DNA of 64,000 nt from Odobenus rosmarus divergens (lineage: Eukaryota > Chordata > Mammalia > Carnivora > Odobenidae), in contig NW_004450277.1 of the NCBI RefSeq assembly GCF_000321225.1, positions 2,472,234 to 2,536,233 of the forward strand, read 5' to 3'. Each line of letters opens with the position of its first letter. Position 1 is the first letter of the stretch. This document shows positions 11,511-45,960 of this stretch, piece by piece. The notes beneath the pieces were generated by a model. It was not told the DNA's origin and made no database searches. It saw only the letters and a list, made by a program, of their open reading frames with translations. A program made the translations under genes and the position numbers.

Positions 11511-13304
11511 AATTACTGTATCATTAGGCGAGAGGATTTGTTTACCTATGTGAGGAGGGCCAGATGATGCTTTTTGGAGCAGAAGTGTATAGAGAGAAGG
11601 CTTCCTGACTTTACCCATGTGGATTTGAAGTCTGAGTAACCAGCAGGTATGTGGTGTAGGGATGGGGAGGGCTTCCAGGTGGAGGGGGGCTGGCAGCAGC
11701 ACATGCCTGGAGGCGGGCCTTAGAATGTAGTCAGGGTAGGGAGAGGAACTGCACTGGGTATCTTTCAGTGGGCATGGGTTCTAGATGCTGATGTGTGTTG
11801 TGGCAGTAAGGAGGCAAGGGAAATTACTGTCCATGCAAACCTAGGACGATGAAGACTACAGAGAAGGAGTTTTGTATGAAATCACATGATCGAATTATGC
11901 AATCGAAAGGGGGTAGTTTTGCTGGTCATGTCGCCAAGGACACTTAGAATTGGTTGGTTTCCTTGTCTGAACCTTCCCCCAGTGCCCATGGGTCTAGTTC
12001 CTAGAGGTAGATTTTTTCCTGAATGTCCACATCTGACTTTGGGAAGGTGCACTGCCCCCGTGTCAGTCTGGTGGCCTGGCGGTCAGGTTGGCACTGCTGA
12101 GGCCCTAGGGGAAGGCCTGAGGTAGTTAATCATTGTCCACTCTGGGCTGCTGGCTCCACCTGGGCCTGTTTAGGAGGGAGGCTCCTGACTGACACAGTTA
12201 AGGGCTGTCTGAGGGAATCCTGGGCTCTGGACGAGTGGGAAGTAATGGCCCTCAGTTTCAGCCTCTGACCTGCTTGCTACCAGCTCCTGCGTAGAAGCCC
12301 TGGCTGCCCGTTCCTCCCCTAAGCTTCTGTGGACCCTTGGTCTCTGGCACCCGTGACCCAGTCTCCCACCCTGTGTTAGGCCACCCAGGTTACTTAGTTC
12401 ACTGGTTTGGCCCTGGGGCAAGACACTGGGAATTAATTATTACTTTGAACCACACTCCAGCAGTTTTCCCTGGGATTTTGGCTGCTTGGCCTCATGGGAT
12501 CTGGCCATAGGTCAGCCAGCCTTTTCTTCCGGGTCAGGGCTTGGCAGTGAAAGAGGCTGAGAAGCAGCTGATGGGGCTAGGTCCAGTATTCCTCTTTTCC
12601 CCTGGGGCTGGTGAGCTTCCTTAACATGTATTGAGAGAAAACAGACCAGGAAATGTGAGCCTGCACATCCTGGGCCACGTGGGGTAAATGCCACACTATG
12701 CTGTGGATAAGTATACATTTAGAACCAGAACAGTGCTGTTTTAACATGCATATAATCACCCAGGGATCTTTTGAAAATGTTGGTCTTGACTTAGTAGGTC
12801 TAGGGCCATGCCTGAGATTTTGTAGCTCTTAGCCATCTCCCAGGTGATTCCAGAGTCGCTGGTCCCTGGGTCTTACGGGAAATGTAGCAGAGGTCTAGCA
12901 GCCAACACCCAGGCCTGGGGGAGGGACAGGTTATGTCCCGTATCCACCTGGGGGCGCTGCAGTACAATTCAGACAGCCCCACATCGCCTCCTGGTGGACG
13001 TGGTGCCACATCCCCAGCAGTCTGCAACTCTATAGCCTTGACTGATGCTTCTAGAAGGTACCCTGGGAGGCTAGTGTGGGTCATCTGGTACCATGTGGTG
13101 AGTCCCCAAGATGGGGCGTAGGGCTGGGAGTGCTCAGTGCTGATAAGCGGCCCTTGGCTGGGAAATCTTTTTTTCAAGAAAGGGTCCAGAACAATAGGGT
13201 GTGATGCCAAATAGCTCTGGAGCAGTTTGGGGAAAACCAAGGGATGGGAGTCTGGGGGCCTCACCCTGTACCTAGGCTCCATTTTTACCTTGGCCTCACC
13301 TCTT
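11511..13304. other. Unique non-coding DNA
   Basis: No repeat recognised and no exon with supported splice sites. Probable DNMT3B intron 1. Confidence 0.55.
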
Positions 13305-13435
13305 CGATGTGATTTTTGACCTTGGAGACTAACCCAGTCTGTGTGTCAGTTTTCCTGTTCTATAAAATGGGCCCATCACATTATTAGGAGGAATAAATGA
13401 GAGAAAGGTGCCGGTTCTAGCAGCTAACATATGTT
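13305..13435. repeat. MIR fragment
   Basis: 'gtgtcagttttcctgttctataaaatggg ... gaataaatgagagaaaggtgc' follows the MIR core pattern. Confidence 0.7.
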
Positions 13436-13689
13436 GCAGGCCAGGTCGAGGTCACAGAGCCCTTGAACCCATCAGTGAAGACCTTGCCTGAGCTGGTGGT
13501 CTTAGCTGAATAGCCTGGTGATGATGCAGTTACCAGGAGGGGCAGCAGTGGGGAGACAAAGGCCCAGAGGTGGGGCAAGGCTGGAGCAGATGGGGAGCAT
13601 GCTCCTTGTTAACTGCCCCAGTCCTTTGCCTGTGCTCCTCCATCCTTTCCCTTCTTGGGAACTTGGGACTCTGAGCCCCAGCTGGTGAG

Positions 13690-14094
13690 GGAGGAGGGGA
13701 GTGAGCGACAGGCCAGCAGACCAATGGGCCCCTGAGGTTGGGGTGGGGCGGGGCTTGTGCTGCCATGGAGAGGAGAGAAGCTGTTCTGTGGGGGAGGAGG
13801 GGGCGGGTGGGAAGAGGACCTGGAGATTGAGGGGAAGGGAGAGAGCAAACAAAGGGGTCAGGAGGGAAAATAATGCACTGGCTTCCTGAGGCCCTGCGGA
13901 GGCTGGGCAGGGAGAGGGGGCCAGGGGCAGAGGGGACCAAGGCTGGCGGCAGGCAGGCCGGGGCAGGCGGGTCCTAAATGGCATTGTTTGAAGTGGCCGG
14001 CTAATTGCACAGAACAGCCTAAGCCTCAGACCACAGCCCAGCCCCCTCCTCTGTCCTGGGTGCTGGTATCTGAGCCTTCGGGCCGCCTGGCCAC
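13690..14094 (+). promoter_or_regulatory. DNMT3B: Candidate internal promoter for the DNMT3B alternative first exon
   Basis: GC-rich block directly upstream of the alternative first exon. It holds a CCAAT box at 13721-13725, a GC box GGGGCGGGGC at 13745-13754 and a further GGGCGGG at 13801. CpG density looks modest, so this is not a classic CpG island. A second, CpG-poor DNMT3B promoter is described in human and mouse as I recall. Assignment here is by position and motifs only; the transcription start was not located. Confidence 0.45.
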
Positions 14095-14124
14095 ATGGAA
14101 CCAAGTCCTGAGCCTCCGAGTTTG
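14095..14124 (+). CDS. DNMT3B: DNMT3B alternative first coding exon (10 codons)
   Basis: ATG at 14095 opens ten codons, [10 protein letters not shown], ending at a strong donor (TTG|GTGAGG, GT at 14125). Spliced to the exon 2 acceptor at 14306, the next codons are GAA ACA ATG, so it runs in frame into the normal start and adds [12 protein letters not shown]. The start has C at -3 and G at +4, so ribosomes could also scan on to the canonical ATG. I recall a human isoform about 12 residues longer at this end; not checked. The 5' limit of the exon is unknown. Confidence 0.65.
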
Positions 14125-14312
14125 GTGAGGGGGGCAGGCTATGGGGGGCAGCCTGGGTGGGGTCCTTGGGCAGGAGTATCACCCGGAGAATGTCAAGGGG
14201 CCTCTGTTGGCCTGAGGACATAGAGCCATTGGCGGGAGGTTTGGGGTGTGCTGCCCCCTTGTGCCCTTGCTTCCCTGCTACCCTACCCATTCTGGCCCTC
14301 CTGCAGGAAACA

Positions 14313-37714
<23,402 letters not shown>

Positions 37715-38780
37715 CCCTCCCAGGCACCCTGAGCCCAGGAGCACTGGGGCATGTGGGGCAGAGCCAGGACCCAGTAGGTACAGCCCCAGTTCTGCCCTTC
37801 CTCTGCCCAGCATTGTGGGGTCACGCCACATAACCTTGGCAGGAGTAGAGCTGTGTGACCCACTCCTGGCAGGGGGAGCCTGAGGTGCCACCTCCTTGTG
37901 CACAATTCAGACCTGGCCGCTAGGAGCGGCCAAACACGGTGCTCATTTTGTCTTCTCTGAAAACAAAACTTGAAGTAGGTAGTAAGATGGCTTTTTTTTC
38001 CCTCCTGGGTTTACTGCTCAGAGAAACAATGGCTAAGATACCAAAACCACAGTGCCGACAGCTCTCTAATACTCAGGTTAAAGCTGAAAAATCACCCAAG
38101 ACAGTTATTGCAAGACTTTGGTTTGTTTTTTTTTTTTTTTTTTTTAAACATCTGCAGCCCCTCATTTCCAGGAGCATGCAGTGGTAGACATGTAGCTAAG
38201 GGACATTTTAAGAGCCTTGGGTGTTTTTTTTCCTCTGGGGCTAGCAGAAGAGGAAAGGATGCCTGTCTTTCTTGAATTTTACCCAGCATGTTCCCCTGGC
38301 CTCAGTATAAAGGGCTGGGACCTGCTGTCGGTGTCCGTGTAGAGTATTTTCCATAACGATGATGATTTCAGCAGGGATGACCTCATCATCACATTCAGGG
38401 CTATTCCTCCCCCCCCCAAACAAACCCAAGGGGACAGCTACCCTTAGCTAAATGCCCTCCCAGTGACTGCAATAGAACCCTCCGGGGAGCTCAGGAAGGG
38501 GTGGGCTGGGTTATCCGCTGCTGGATATTATGCAGACAGGTGTGGCTTCTCTTGGTCTCCCTCTTCCCCATGTAAAGGGAGCAAAGGAGGAGGCTTAGGG
38601 AAGGCATCCCCCTCCACCCCCAAAATGCACCCTCCAGACTACTCTGCAGGCACAGGTCCCCACATGAAAGGACATCCCGAATCCTCAGCCTTTTCCTAAA
38701 CTGAATAGCAGTGACAGCAGGAGCAGACGCACATTCCCCGCCCTTTCCCCTCCTCTAAGAGATTGCAGGGGGAAAACTGC

Positions 38781-38786
38781 AATAAA
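38781..38786 (+). promoter_or_regulatory. DNMT3B: Proximal polyadenylation signal AATAAA
   Basis: Canonical hexamer followed by a T/C-rich stretch. It could give a 3' UTR of about 1.1 kb that lacks the miR-29 site. Use is unproven. Confidence 0.45.
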
Positions 38787-38921
38787 AAACTCGACCCTCC
38801 CTCCAGAGATTTTAAAGTCCTTTTGTATCCCACGAGAAGTTTTTAGGGGGAACGGGAGGTCGGGAAAGCTGCATTTCAGAAATGCTGTCCTAATGGTTTT
38901 AACAACTTTTACTCTTCTTAC

Positions 38922-38929
38922 TGGTGCTA
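38922..38929 (+). promoter_or_regulatory. DNMT3B: miR-29 8-mer seed match in DNMT3B 3' UTR
   Basis: TGGTGCTA matches miR-29 seed positions 2-8 plus the A opposite position 1. miR-29 is known to repress DNMT3A and DNMT3B through their 3' UTRs. It is the only copy I found in this UTR. Confidence 0.65.
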
Positions 38930-39152
38930 TTTTGTAGAATCAGGAACAACGTTGACAGGTTTTGTGGGAATTTTTTATACACTTTTTTTTTAATCACAGA
39001 CTTCTATTTTTATGTTTTAACATTTTCATAAATTTTTTTTTTGTAACTGGAGCCACGTAACAAGTATGGGGAAAAAATTGTGCCTTGTTTCAACAGTTTT
39101 GCTAATTTTTAGGCTGAAAGATGACAGATGCCTAGAGTTTACCTTATGTTGA

Positions 39153-39158
39153 ATTAAA
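39153..39158 (+). terminator. DNMT3B: Distal polyadenylation signal ATTAAA of DNMT3B
   Basis: The common variant hexamer ATTAAA lies in TTGAATTAAAATCAG. About 25 bases on comes GTCTGGTGTCC and a T/G-rich downstream element, so cleavage is expected near 39175. Confidence 0.75.
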
Positions 39159-39175
39159 ATCAGTATTTCTCTAAC

Positions 39176-41199
39176 AGTCTGGTGTCCCTTTCCTTCTTTG
39201 CAGGTCAGATGGGTGGGACGTTGGGAGGGCCTGGTTAAAGCGGAATGGTGGGAGTTCCAGTTGGTCATTGGTTCATGCAGCAAGCACAGTGCAGGAATAC
39301 CAGTGTGACCCCATGGAGTGGTCTAGAACACTGGTCCCCAAACTCCAGGGTACCAGCTTCCCCTGTGAGGCTCATTAAAGTGGAGATTTCTGGGCCCCAA
39401 CTTGAGTTTCTGATTGATTCACTGTCTCAAGTAGAGCCCAAGAATTCTATGCTGCTGGTCCAGGGACCACACTGGGCTAGTGAATGGGTTTCTAAACCTT
39501 GGTTCTCAAAACAAGGGACTGGAGAGACTTTGAGTTCATTTAAAGGCTTGAGGTCTGGAAAAGCCATCTGACATGCTCTTAGGGAGCTGATCAAGGTGAT
39601 TGACTCGAATCCCAGGGCTGCTTCTCCCAGTTGTCCATGCCTTTCTTGGATTCCCTTGCTCGTGGTTGCACTGCTCCCAAGTTGTCCTGTTTCAGTCCAG
39701 TAACAGGACCGGTTGGGAATGGCCCCATGATTCCAACCTAACTGCCTGTGGCCACAGCTCTTGGGGTGGAGCGTGTACGCATTGCTCTGCAGTTTACCTG
39801 GGCCAGCTAGCCCGGTGTCCCAATCCCCCAGCCCATCCTGCCGTAGTCCCATCACTAGATCTAGCTATTGGTCAGGGACCAGGAGCCAATGAAGATCTCT
39901 GTGCCTCTCCAGAGGTTCATTTTGGTCAGCTGGTGCATGCGGAGGGAAAACGGTGTGGAGAAAGGATGCACATGCAATGGATCAGTTGGAGTTCAATTGG
40001 ATGTGGCAACTGTATGAGCCTCTCAGTTCCTTCAAATGTTAAGAAAGGCTCTAATCCTGGCCACCTCCATGACTAGAGTTGTATGCCTTATTAAGGTAAA
40101 TGTTGGAGTGGAGGATGAGAAACATTGCCATGGTGAGACCGTTGGCAATTAACAAGTGGGCTGGCACTCTGAGGTGTTGCGGCCCCAGGGGGCCTCAGCT
40201 TCCCTATTAAGCCATCTTGTATACAGTGCTGCACCAAATACCAGGACAGAATGAAGCAAAATAAACAGACCCGGTCTCAAAACCCCAAGAGAGGAGGTGG
40301 ACTATCCCACCAGGTGAGGGGCTCTTGGGTTGGCTCAGTCTGTTTGTGGGGCAGGCTGAGGGCTGGCTTTGGAGGGGCTGTTGGGGCTGCTATCTGTTTA
40401 AGCTAAAGGTGGGGGTTATGTTTGGATCTCCATGATCCCAGGCACAGATGGCAAGGGGAGTATGTGAACATTCTGATCTTGGGGCTGAGGTTAGACCTTG
40501 TAGGCCTTTTCTGAAGCAATCTTCCAATTAGCCTGGGGCTTTAGCCAGGGAGATTTGCATCTCTTAACAGGTAAGGACCATAAATCCTGCCTACTTCCTA
40601 GGGCTGCTATGAGGGTTCAAGGGCATGATGTGTGCATGCAGAAGCCCTCACATGTCCTGGATGGCATTGTGATAACAAAAGTCATTAGTCAATACAGTGT
40701 TAATGCCTGGGGGCTGGTAGTGATGTTGACATACAATATTCATGTTTAATAGAAAAAAAAAAACAAAAAGGAAGGGCAGGGCAGTAATCTCCGAGGGGTT
40801 TCCCAGTAGCTGGGCTGATGATGCCAACTGTAGCAACAATAGTGTCTGGTGTGTTCATCACCGGCCCCCACATCATGTTGGGGTCCCCTTGGTCCTTGTT
40901 AGGGAGAGTGGATGGGGGTGGCTTTGGCATCTGCCACCCCAGAGGCCTGCGGAAGGGATCTTGCAGGGACTGGTCCACAGCCGTTTGGTTGGGGCGGGCG
41001 GCGGGCGGCGGGGGGAGGACAGGGTCTCTTACCCGCCCTCAGTCCCTCTGGTTTTCCAGCCAACTTCTTGAATGATACTGTGTTCAAGGCCTGCACCTGG
41101 TTCTTGATGACTGCAGTGCAACTGGGTGTCTGCCCTGTCTTCACCCACTCCTAACTTGTGACCTTGGGGGTGCTCCATATCCTCTCGGTGCCTCAGTTT
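39176..41199. other. DNMT3B-MAPRE1 intergenic, proximal part
   Basis: Unique sequence with no gene seen. GC-rich patch with CGG runs near 40990-41015. Confidence 0.55.
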
Positions 41200-41470
41200 G
41201 CCCAAGCGTGAAACAGGATAATAATCAACCTTCTAAGGCTGGTTTGTGGCTCAAATGATTCCAGGCATGTGAAGCATGTGGGAGAGTGCTTGTGGGTAGC
41301 AAACATTGGGTAAATGGCAGCTGCTTTATTGTTACTGTTGGAGAAGCTTCCTAGCAACCCCGAAGTGAGGCCCTGATTACCATGATTACCCGGAAGGGAA
41401 CTAAGACTCAGAGAGGTCCCATAACTAACCCAAGGCCACATAGCCAGAGGCAAAGGAGTTTTGAGTTGGA
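41200..41470. repeat. MIR elements
   Basis: 'gtgcctcagtttgcccaagc' and 'actcagagaggtcccataac ... aaggccacatagccagaggc' are MIR core patterns. Confidence 0.75.
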
Positions 41471-41536
41471 ATCTGTTCTGTGAAGCCAAAGTAGTCTGCT
41501 ATCTCTTCTTGGTCCCACCTGCATCTGTTTATTTTT

Positions 41537-41567
<31 letters not shown>
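41537..41567. repeat. (TG)n microsatellite
   Basis: About 15 TG units. Confidence 0.95.
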
Positions 41568-41570
<3 letters not shown>

Positions 41571-41744
41571 GTTTGTTGTTCTGCTGCAGCTTGAAATTAT
41601 CTGCTGCCCTTTGCAGCCTGGAGTACAATTTGCCTACCTTCCTTGTTTCTTTCCCTAATTACCTTCTTCCAGCCTACCACCTCTATCCCTTTCTTCCCTC
41701 CTTTCTGCCTTCTCGCCTTTCTTCCTTCTGTTGAGCTTTATTGA

Positions 41745-42160
41745 TTTCTTAAAATTTTCATGTAAAATTTCAGATATACAGAAAAGTTGCAAGAATAGTA
41801 CAAAGAATTCCTAAATACCTACCACCCAGATTCCTCAAATGCTAACATTTTGCAATGAGTGTTTTGTCATCCTCTCTCTACATTGTTTTTTCTGAATCAT
41901 TCTAGAGTAAGTTACAGAGATGATGTCTCTTTACCCTTAAATCTTTCAGTGTGTATTTCCTAAAAACCAGAACATTTTCTTAACATGACTACAGTACATC
42001 ATAATAATAATCAGGAAATGAACATTCGTTTACTTCCTTATCTAATCTATAGACCTTATTTAGATTTTGCCAGTTGCTGCAAAATGTCTTTATCGAGGAA
42101 GATAAATAAACATTTTCTGGTCTGGTATCCATTCCAGAACCACGCATTGCATTTGGTTGT
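41745..42160 (+). mobile_element. Old L1 (L1ME/L1M-like) 3' fragment
   Basis: 'cagaaaagttgcaagaatag ... ctaacattttgcaatgag ... agagtaagttacagagatga' fits the 3' end of an old mammalian L1. It is cut by the SINE at 42170. Confidence 0.65.
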
Positions 42161-42169
42161 TTTTTATTT

Positions 42170-42353
42170 TTTTATTTTTTTAAGATTTTATTTATTTGAG
42201 AGAGAGAAAGAGAGAGAGAGAGCACAGGAGAGGGGGGAGGGTCAGAGGGAGAAGCAGACTCCCTGCTTCTGATGCGGGACTCGATCCTGGGACTCCAGGA
42301 TCATGACCTGAGCTGAAGGCATTCGCTTAACCAACTGAGCCACCCAGGCGCCC
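42170..42353 (-). repeat. CAN-SINE (gggactccaggatcatgacc subtype)
   Basis: Reverse copy with cacccaggcgccc head. Confidence 0.92.
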
Positions 42354-42489
42354 TATTTTTTATTTTTAAAACTTAACTGTGAAATATACCAAGAGGGCTG
42401 TGCATAAATCCTGGTATTTCAGGCCTTATAACCTACCTGTGCTCTATGAGCTTTGGTTCATCCTGAGGTCTCAGCATTGCAGAAAGGAT

Positions 42490-43800
42490 ACAGAGGCTGG
42501 CATTACTGGAGCTGATGATTGCTTACTCTGAGTCTTTGCACATGCTGTTCTCTGCCTGAAACAGCCTCCTTCTTTCCAGACTCCTTCTCCAGTTCTCACC
42601 TCTTCCAGAAAGGTTTCTTTGCCTCTATTCTAGGCAGGATTAGGAGCCATTCCCTAATCTGAGTCCCCCTTCCCTGTGGATATAGAATCTATCTCAGCAC
42701 AAAACACTCCGTATTAGAATTTATTTCTGTAGTTGTCTCCCCCTTGAGCTGGTCAGGTCCCTAAGGCAGCTGAGACCTCCCAGCACCATTTTTTCGTCCC
42801 GTAAACTTGTCATACATTTGGAAAACTTAGGCCTTGATGTCATAGTTTTTGTTCTGTTTTGTTTTTGGAGAGGGGATTCACAATTTCTACCTGTGATAAT
42901 GAGATCACCTCCATGTTAAAACAGTTGCTTAAAGACACATATTAAAATCTCCACAGCTATTTCTCCTTCTGGCTAGAAACTTTTTTTCTTATTACTCTCT
43001 GGCCTTTTGCAGTCAAGGCTTAATCTGACCCAGATAACCTTGGCTGCCCTGTCCTGAGGGAGGAAAGTAGACTCTAAGCAGATCACGTGCCCCTTTCCCA
43101 TCTCTTTGGGAGCAGATCCTGGGAGGGAAATGAGTTTTATTTTGGAGACTCTTGCTCAGAAAACTTAGGTGATGCCCTGTGTTCCCAGAATCAGGTCCAA
43201 ACTCTAGTCTTGCACTTAGGCTCTTCTTGACTTGGCTGTCTACTTGTCTCATACCCCACACTAATGCCCTCCCCCAACCAAAGTGGCCTTTAGGTAATGC
43301 TGACAACTAATTGACGTTAATGAAATGTTGACATTGATCAAAAGGGACTCAGAAACCACTAACATTACTGAGCACCTACTATGTGCTAGGAGTGGTCTAA
43401 GAGCTTTACACACATCTTATGTGATTCTAACTCTTAGCAGAGTTAGGGTTTGAATTTTGTTACTTATGAAATTCACTTATCCTGTTGAAAACTTCATGTC
43501 CTCATGTATAAAATGGGGGTAATTCATGATTCCCCACAGCACTTGTGAATGTTTTTGCTCAATTATCCATGCTTCCAATCAACTCCCTATGATGCTAATA
43601 TTACCATTATTGCTATAATCATTTGACCACAGGGCTCTTTGCTGTATCCTCTTTATCGCCCTTACCTACTTCAAATCTTTTGCTAGGTTAACATTTCATC
43701 TTTTAGGGCAAGTATCATCTCTGGGAAGTCTTCCCACACTGCTCGGGTGAGGTCAGGGCTCCTTGTGATGTACTCTTGGAGTGCTGCATTCGGAGGAGAC
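42490..43800. repeat. L2 and MIR fragments
   Basis: L2-like 'ctttgcacatgctgttctct' (42530-42790) and 'catcttttagggcaagtatc' (43600-43760), with a MIR core 'tgagcacctactatgtgcta' at about 43365-43560. Confidence 0.65.
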
Positions 43801-44084
43801 AACTAGTAGTTCTGGTGGTTAAAATATTAAAATGCCTCCAGACCAGTTGATAAATGGCTCCTGCCCCAGCTCCCCGTTGACTTTGGCAACTAATTGGGTA
43901 AGACTTCACCCAGAAGGAGGTTTCCAGGACCCTACTTCATTCAATGTAGGTGCTGTCACCCTTGCCACACATGGCTCCTGCCTAGCACTAAGTCTGGTTC
44001 GTAATTAAACAGTGATTTGAGCTATTGGTCTTGTCCTCTGCCTCTCCTACCAGACAGGAAAGTTTATTTATTTATTTTTAATTT

Positions 44085-44560
44085 ATTATTTTTTAAGATT
44101 ATTATTTTTAAGTAATCTCTACACTCAACATAGGGCTTGAACTTAGAACCCTGAGATCAAGAGTTGCAGGCCGTATCAATTGAGCCAGCCAGGCACCCCC
44201 TAGACTGGAAACTTTTTTTTTCTTTTAAGATTTTATTTATTTATTTATTTGACAGAGACACAGCAAGAGAGGGAACACAAGTGGGGGAGAGGGAGAAGCA
44301 GGCTTCTCGCTAAGCAGGGCCCCCTATGTGGGGCTCGATCCCAGGACCCTGGGACCATGACCCCAGCCAAGGCAGACGCTTAACGACTGAGCCACCCAGG
44401 CGCCCCTAGACTGGAAGCTTTTAAAAAGCTCAGAGGCTAGGGGCGCTTGGGTGGCTCAGTTGGTAAAGCATGTGACTTTTGATCTCGGGTGGTGAGAGGG
44501 TGGTGAGACCGACGTTTGGCATAGAGCTTAACTTAAAACACACACACACACACACATAAA
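44085..44560. repeat. Three CAN-SINEs: two reverse, one forward with a CA tail
   Basis: Old-type reverse copy 44085-44200; full reverse copy 44212-44406, flanked by TAGACTGGAAaCTTTT / TAGACTGGAAgCTTTT; old-type forward copy 44441-44560 ending in (CA)n at about 44538-44556. Confidence 0.9.
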
Positions 44561-44679
44561 AAAGCTAAGAGCCTATGTCTGGTTTTTGCTATCAAATCCC
44601 TTAGGACCCGATTGATCAGGAAAAATAAATATTTGTGGAGCACATGAATAAGTGATATCTAGACAAAAACTCAGCTCAA

Positions 44680-44900
44680 AACCTGGGTCAGCTTCTGTGA
44701 TGCTGGGCAAGTCAATTGACCTCTCTGAGCCTCAGCTTCCTTTTCTATAAGTGGGTTTAATTCATTCTTTCATCAAGTCAGGCACTGGGACACAGGACTG
44801 AGAAGATTCTTGCTTCTGTGGAACTTAAGGAAAGGCAGACAATAAAGGCATCAACGAATAAACAAGGTGATTTCACAGGTACTAAGAGGAAAATAAACGG
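44680..44900. repeat. MIR then L2-like fragments
   Basis: 'gtgatgctgggcaagtcaat' (MIR), then 'aggcactgggacacaggact ... gcagacaataaaggcat' (L2 tail). Confidence 0.65.
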
Positions 44901-45238
44901 ATGAAGAGATTACAGGGTCATTACAGAGTAGTCACAGAATGTGTCTCTGAGGTGGCTTTTAAGTCTTTCCTCAAAGCGCCTATCAAGTATCTTTCTTATC
45001 AAATAACCCATTTTTGTAGAAATTCATTGGAAAACCAATTCTTCTGGCTCCTGGGGTGGAGAATTTGTAACAGAATCTCGCCTTCTAGGCGGAGTCACAC
45101 CCGGCCTGTGGCGGGCTCTCATTGGCTTCGTCAGACCACGTGGTTGAGCGACCCGGCAGCCGGCGCCCCGCCCCTTGGGCACCTCAGCCGTCGATCACTG
45201 ACCGCGCCCCGCCCCCGGCGTCCGGCTGAGTCCCTCTC

Positions 45239-45246
45239 TATAAAAG
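45239..45246 (+). promoter_or_regulatory. MAPRE1: TATA box of MAPRE1
   Basis: TATAAAAG in a GC-rich setting. A start about 30 bases on, near 45270, is predicted. Confidence 0.7.
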
Positions 45247-45269
45247 GAGCCGGCGCGCAATGACGAGCT

Positions 45270-45404
45270 TGTACGTCGGCGCGTAACGGGGGGGTGCGTG
45301 TGAGGTCATCGCGCGGGCGGGCGGGCGGGGTCGGGCGGTTTGAACGAGACGAAGACGGAACCGAAGCCGGGCGCAGGCCGTGGACGCGGTCCCGCCGAGA
45401 GCCG
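45270..45404 (+). other. MAPRE1: MAPRE1 exon 1 (5' UTR)
   Basis: 'gtttgaacgagacgaagacg ... cgccgagagccg' resembles the human EB1 5' leader as I remember it and ends at a strong donor, GCCG|GTGAGG (GT at 45405). The start is estimated from the TATA box. There is no ATG in frame with EB1 here. Confidence 0.8.
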
Positions 45405-45799
45405 GTGAGGCGGCTAGCGGGCACGGGGCGGCGGCCGGGGAACGGCCGGGTCGGCCTCGGGCCGGGCAGGCGCCAGCGGGCCCTGCGGGCGGTGCCTGGG
45501 CCGCTCCCCACGGCGGTGCAGATCGGGCCGGGTGGGGGAAGGGCGGGGCCGTGACCCGGCGCGCGCGGGCTGGGCTGGGGGCGCGCGCTCAGCTCTGCCA
45601 GGGGCGGGGCCTCAGGCCGGAAGTGGGGGCTGCCTCTCGGCGGCGTGGGGGCTTCTGGGCCGCGGCCTAGGTGTGGGACCCGGACAGCGGTGGCGAGAGG
45701 TTCCGGGTTAGTTGGGCCCGGGTAGGGGGTGTGTGTGGTTATAAGTGAGTCCTGCTGGGAGTTCTGGGGACCCCCACTGTAGGAGTCGGTGTCGCCTGA

Positions 45800-45960
45800 T
45801 GGTCGAGAGTTCGGTTTTGAATTCAGACCTGGGTTCCATTTCCTGCTGTGCGACCTTGGGCAGGTGCCTGAACCTCTCGGCCTCAGTTTCCTCATCTGTA
45901 AAGCGGGGACAACGATAAGACTGCGGAAAGCTCTTACCACAGCACGGGCAGAAAGTAAGC
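45800..45960. repeat. MIR at the CpG island edge, MAPRE1 intron 1
   Basis: 'gctgtgcgaccttgggcagg ... cctcagtttcctcatctgta' is a clear MIR signature. Confidence 0.85.

Larger units (their letters stand above)
37715..39175 (+). other. DNMT3B: DNMT3B 3' untranslated region
   Basis: About 1.46 kb from the stop codon to the likely cleavage point. No SINE interrupts it. It contains an 18-T run near 38126, a proximal AATAAA at 38781, a miR-29 8-mer match at 38922-38929, T-rich tracts near 38980-39042 and the distal ATTAAA at 39153. The end is inferred from the signal and the GT-rich sequence that follows. Confidence 0.8.
45080..45720 (+). promoter_or_regulatory. MAPRE1: MAPRE1 CpG island and core promoter
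   Basis: The densest CpG region of the window. Upstream elements: inverted CCAAT (ATTGG 45121-45125), E-box CACGTG 45137-45142, GC boxes 45166-45174 and around 45205-45215, and TATAAAAG at 45239-45246. An ETS-type CCGGAAGT lies downstream at 45617-45624. A TATA box inside a CpG island is less usual for a housekeeping gene. No exon of a divergent gene was found. Confidence 0.85.

Noticed and set aside
1..14300. Search for the canonical DNMT3B exon 1 or COMMD7 exons
   Set aside because: No CpG island or matching exon seen; both are inferred to lie upstream of this window.
45131..45940. 269-codon reverse-strand open frame over the MAPRE1 promoter
   Set aside because: Low stop frequency is expected in a CpG island; Pro/Arg-rich, no domain, and it overlaps promoter, exon 1 and a MIR.
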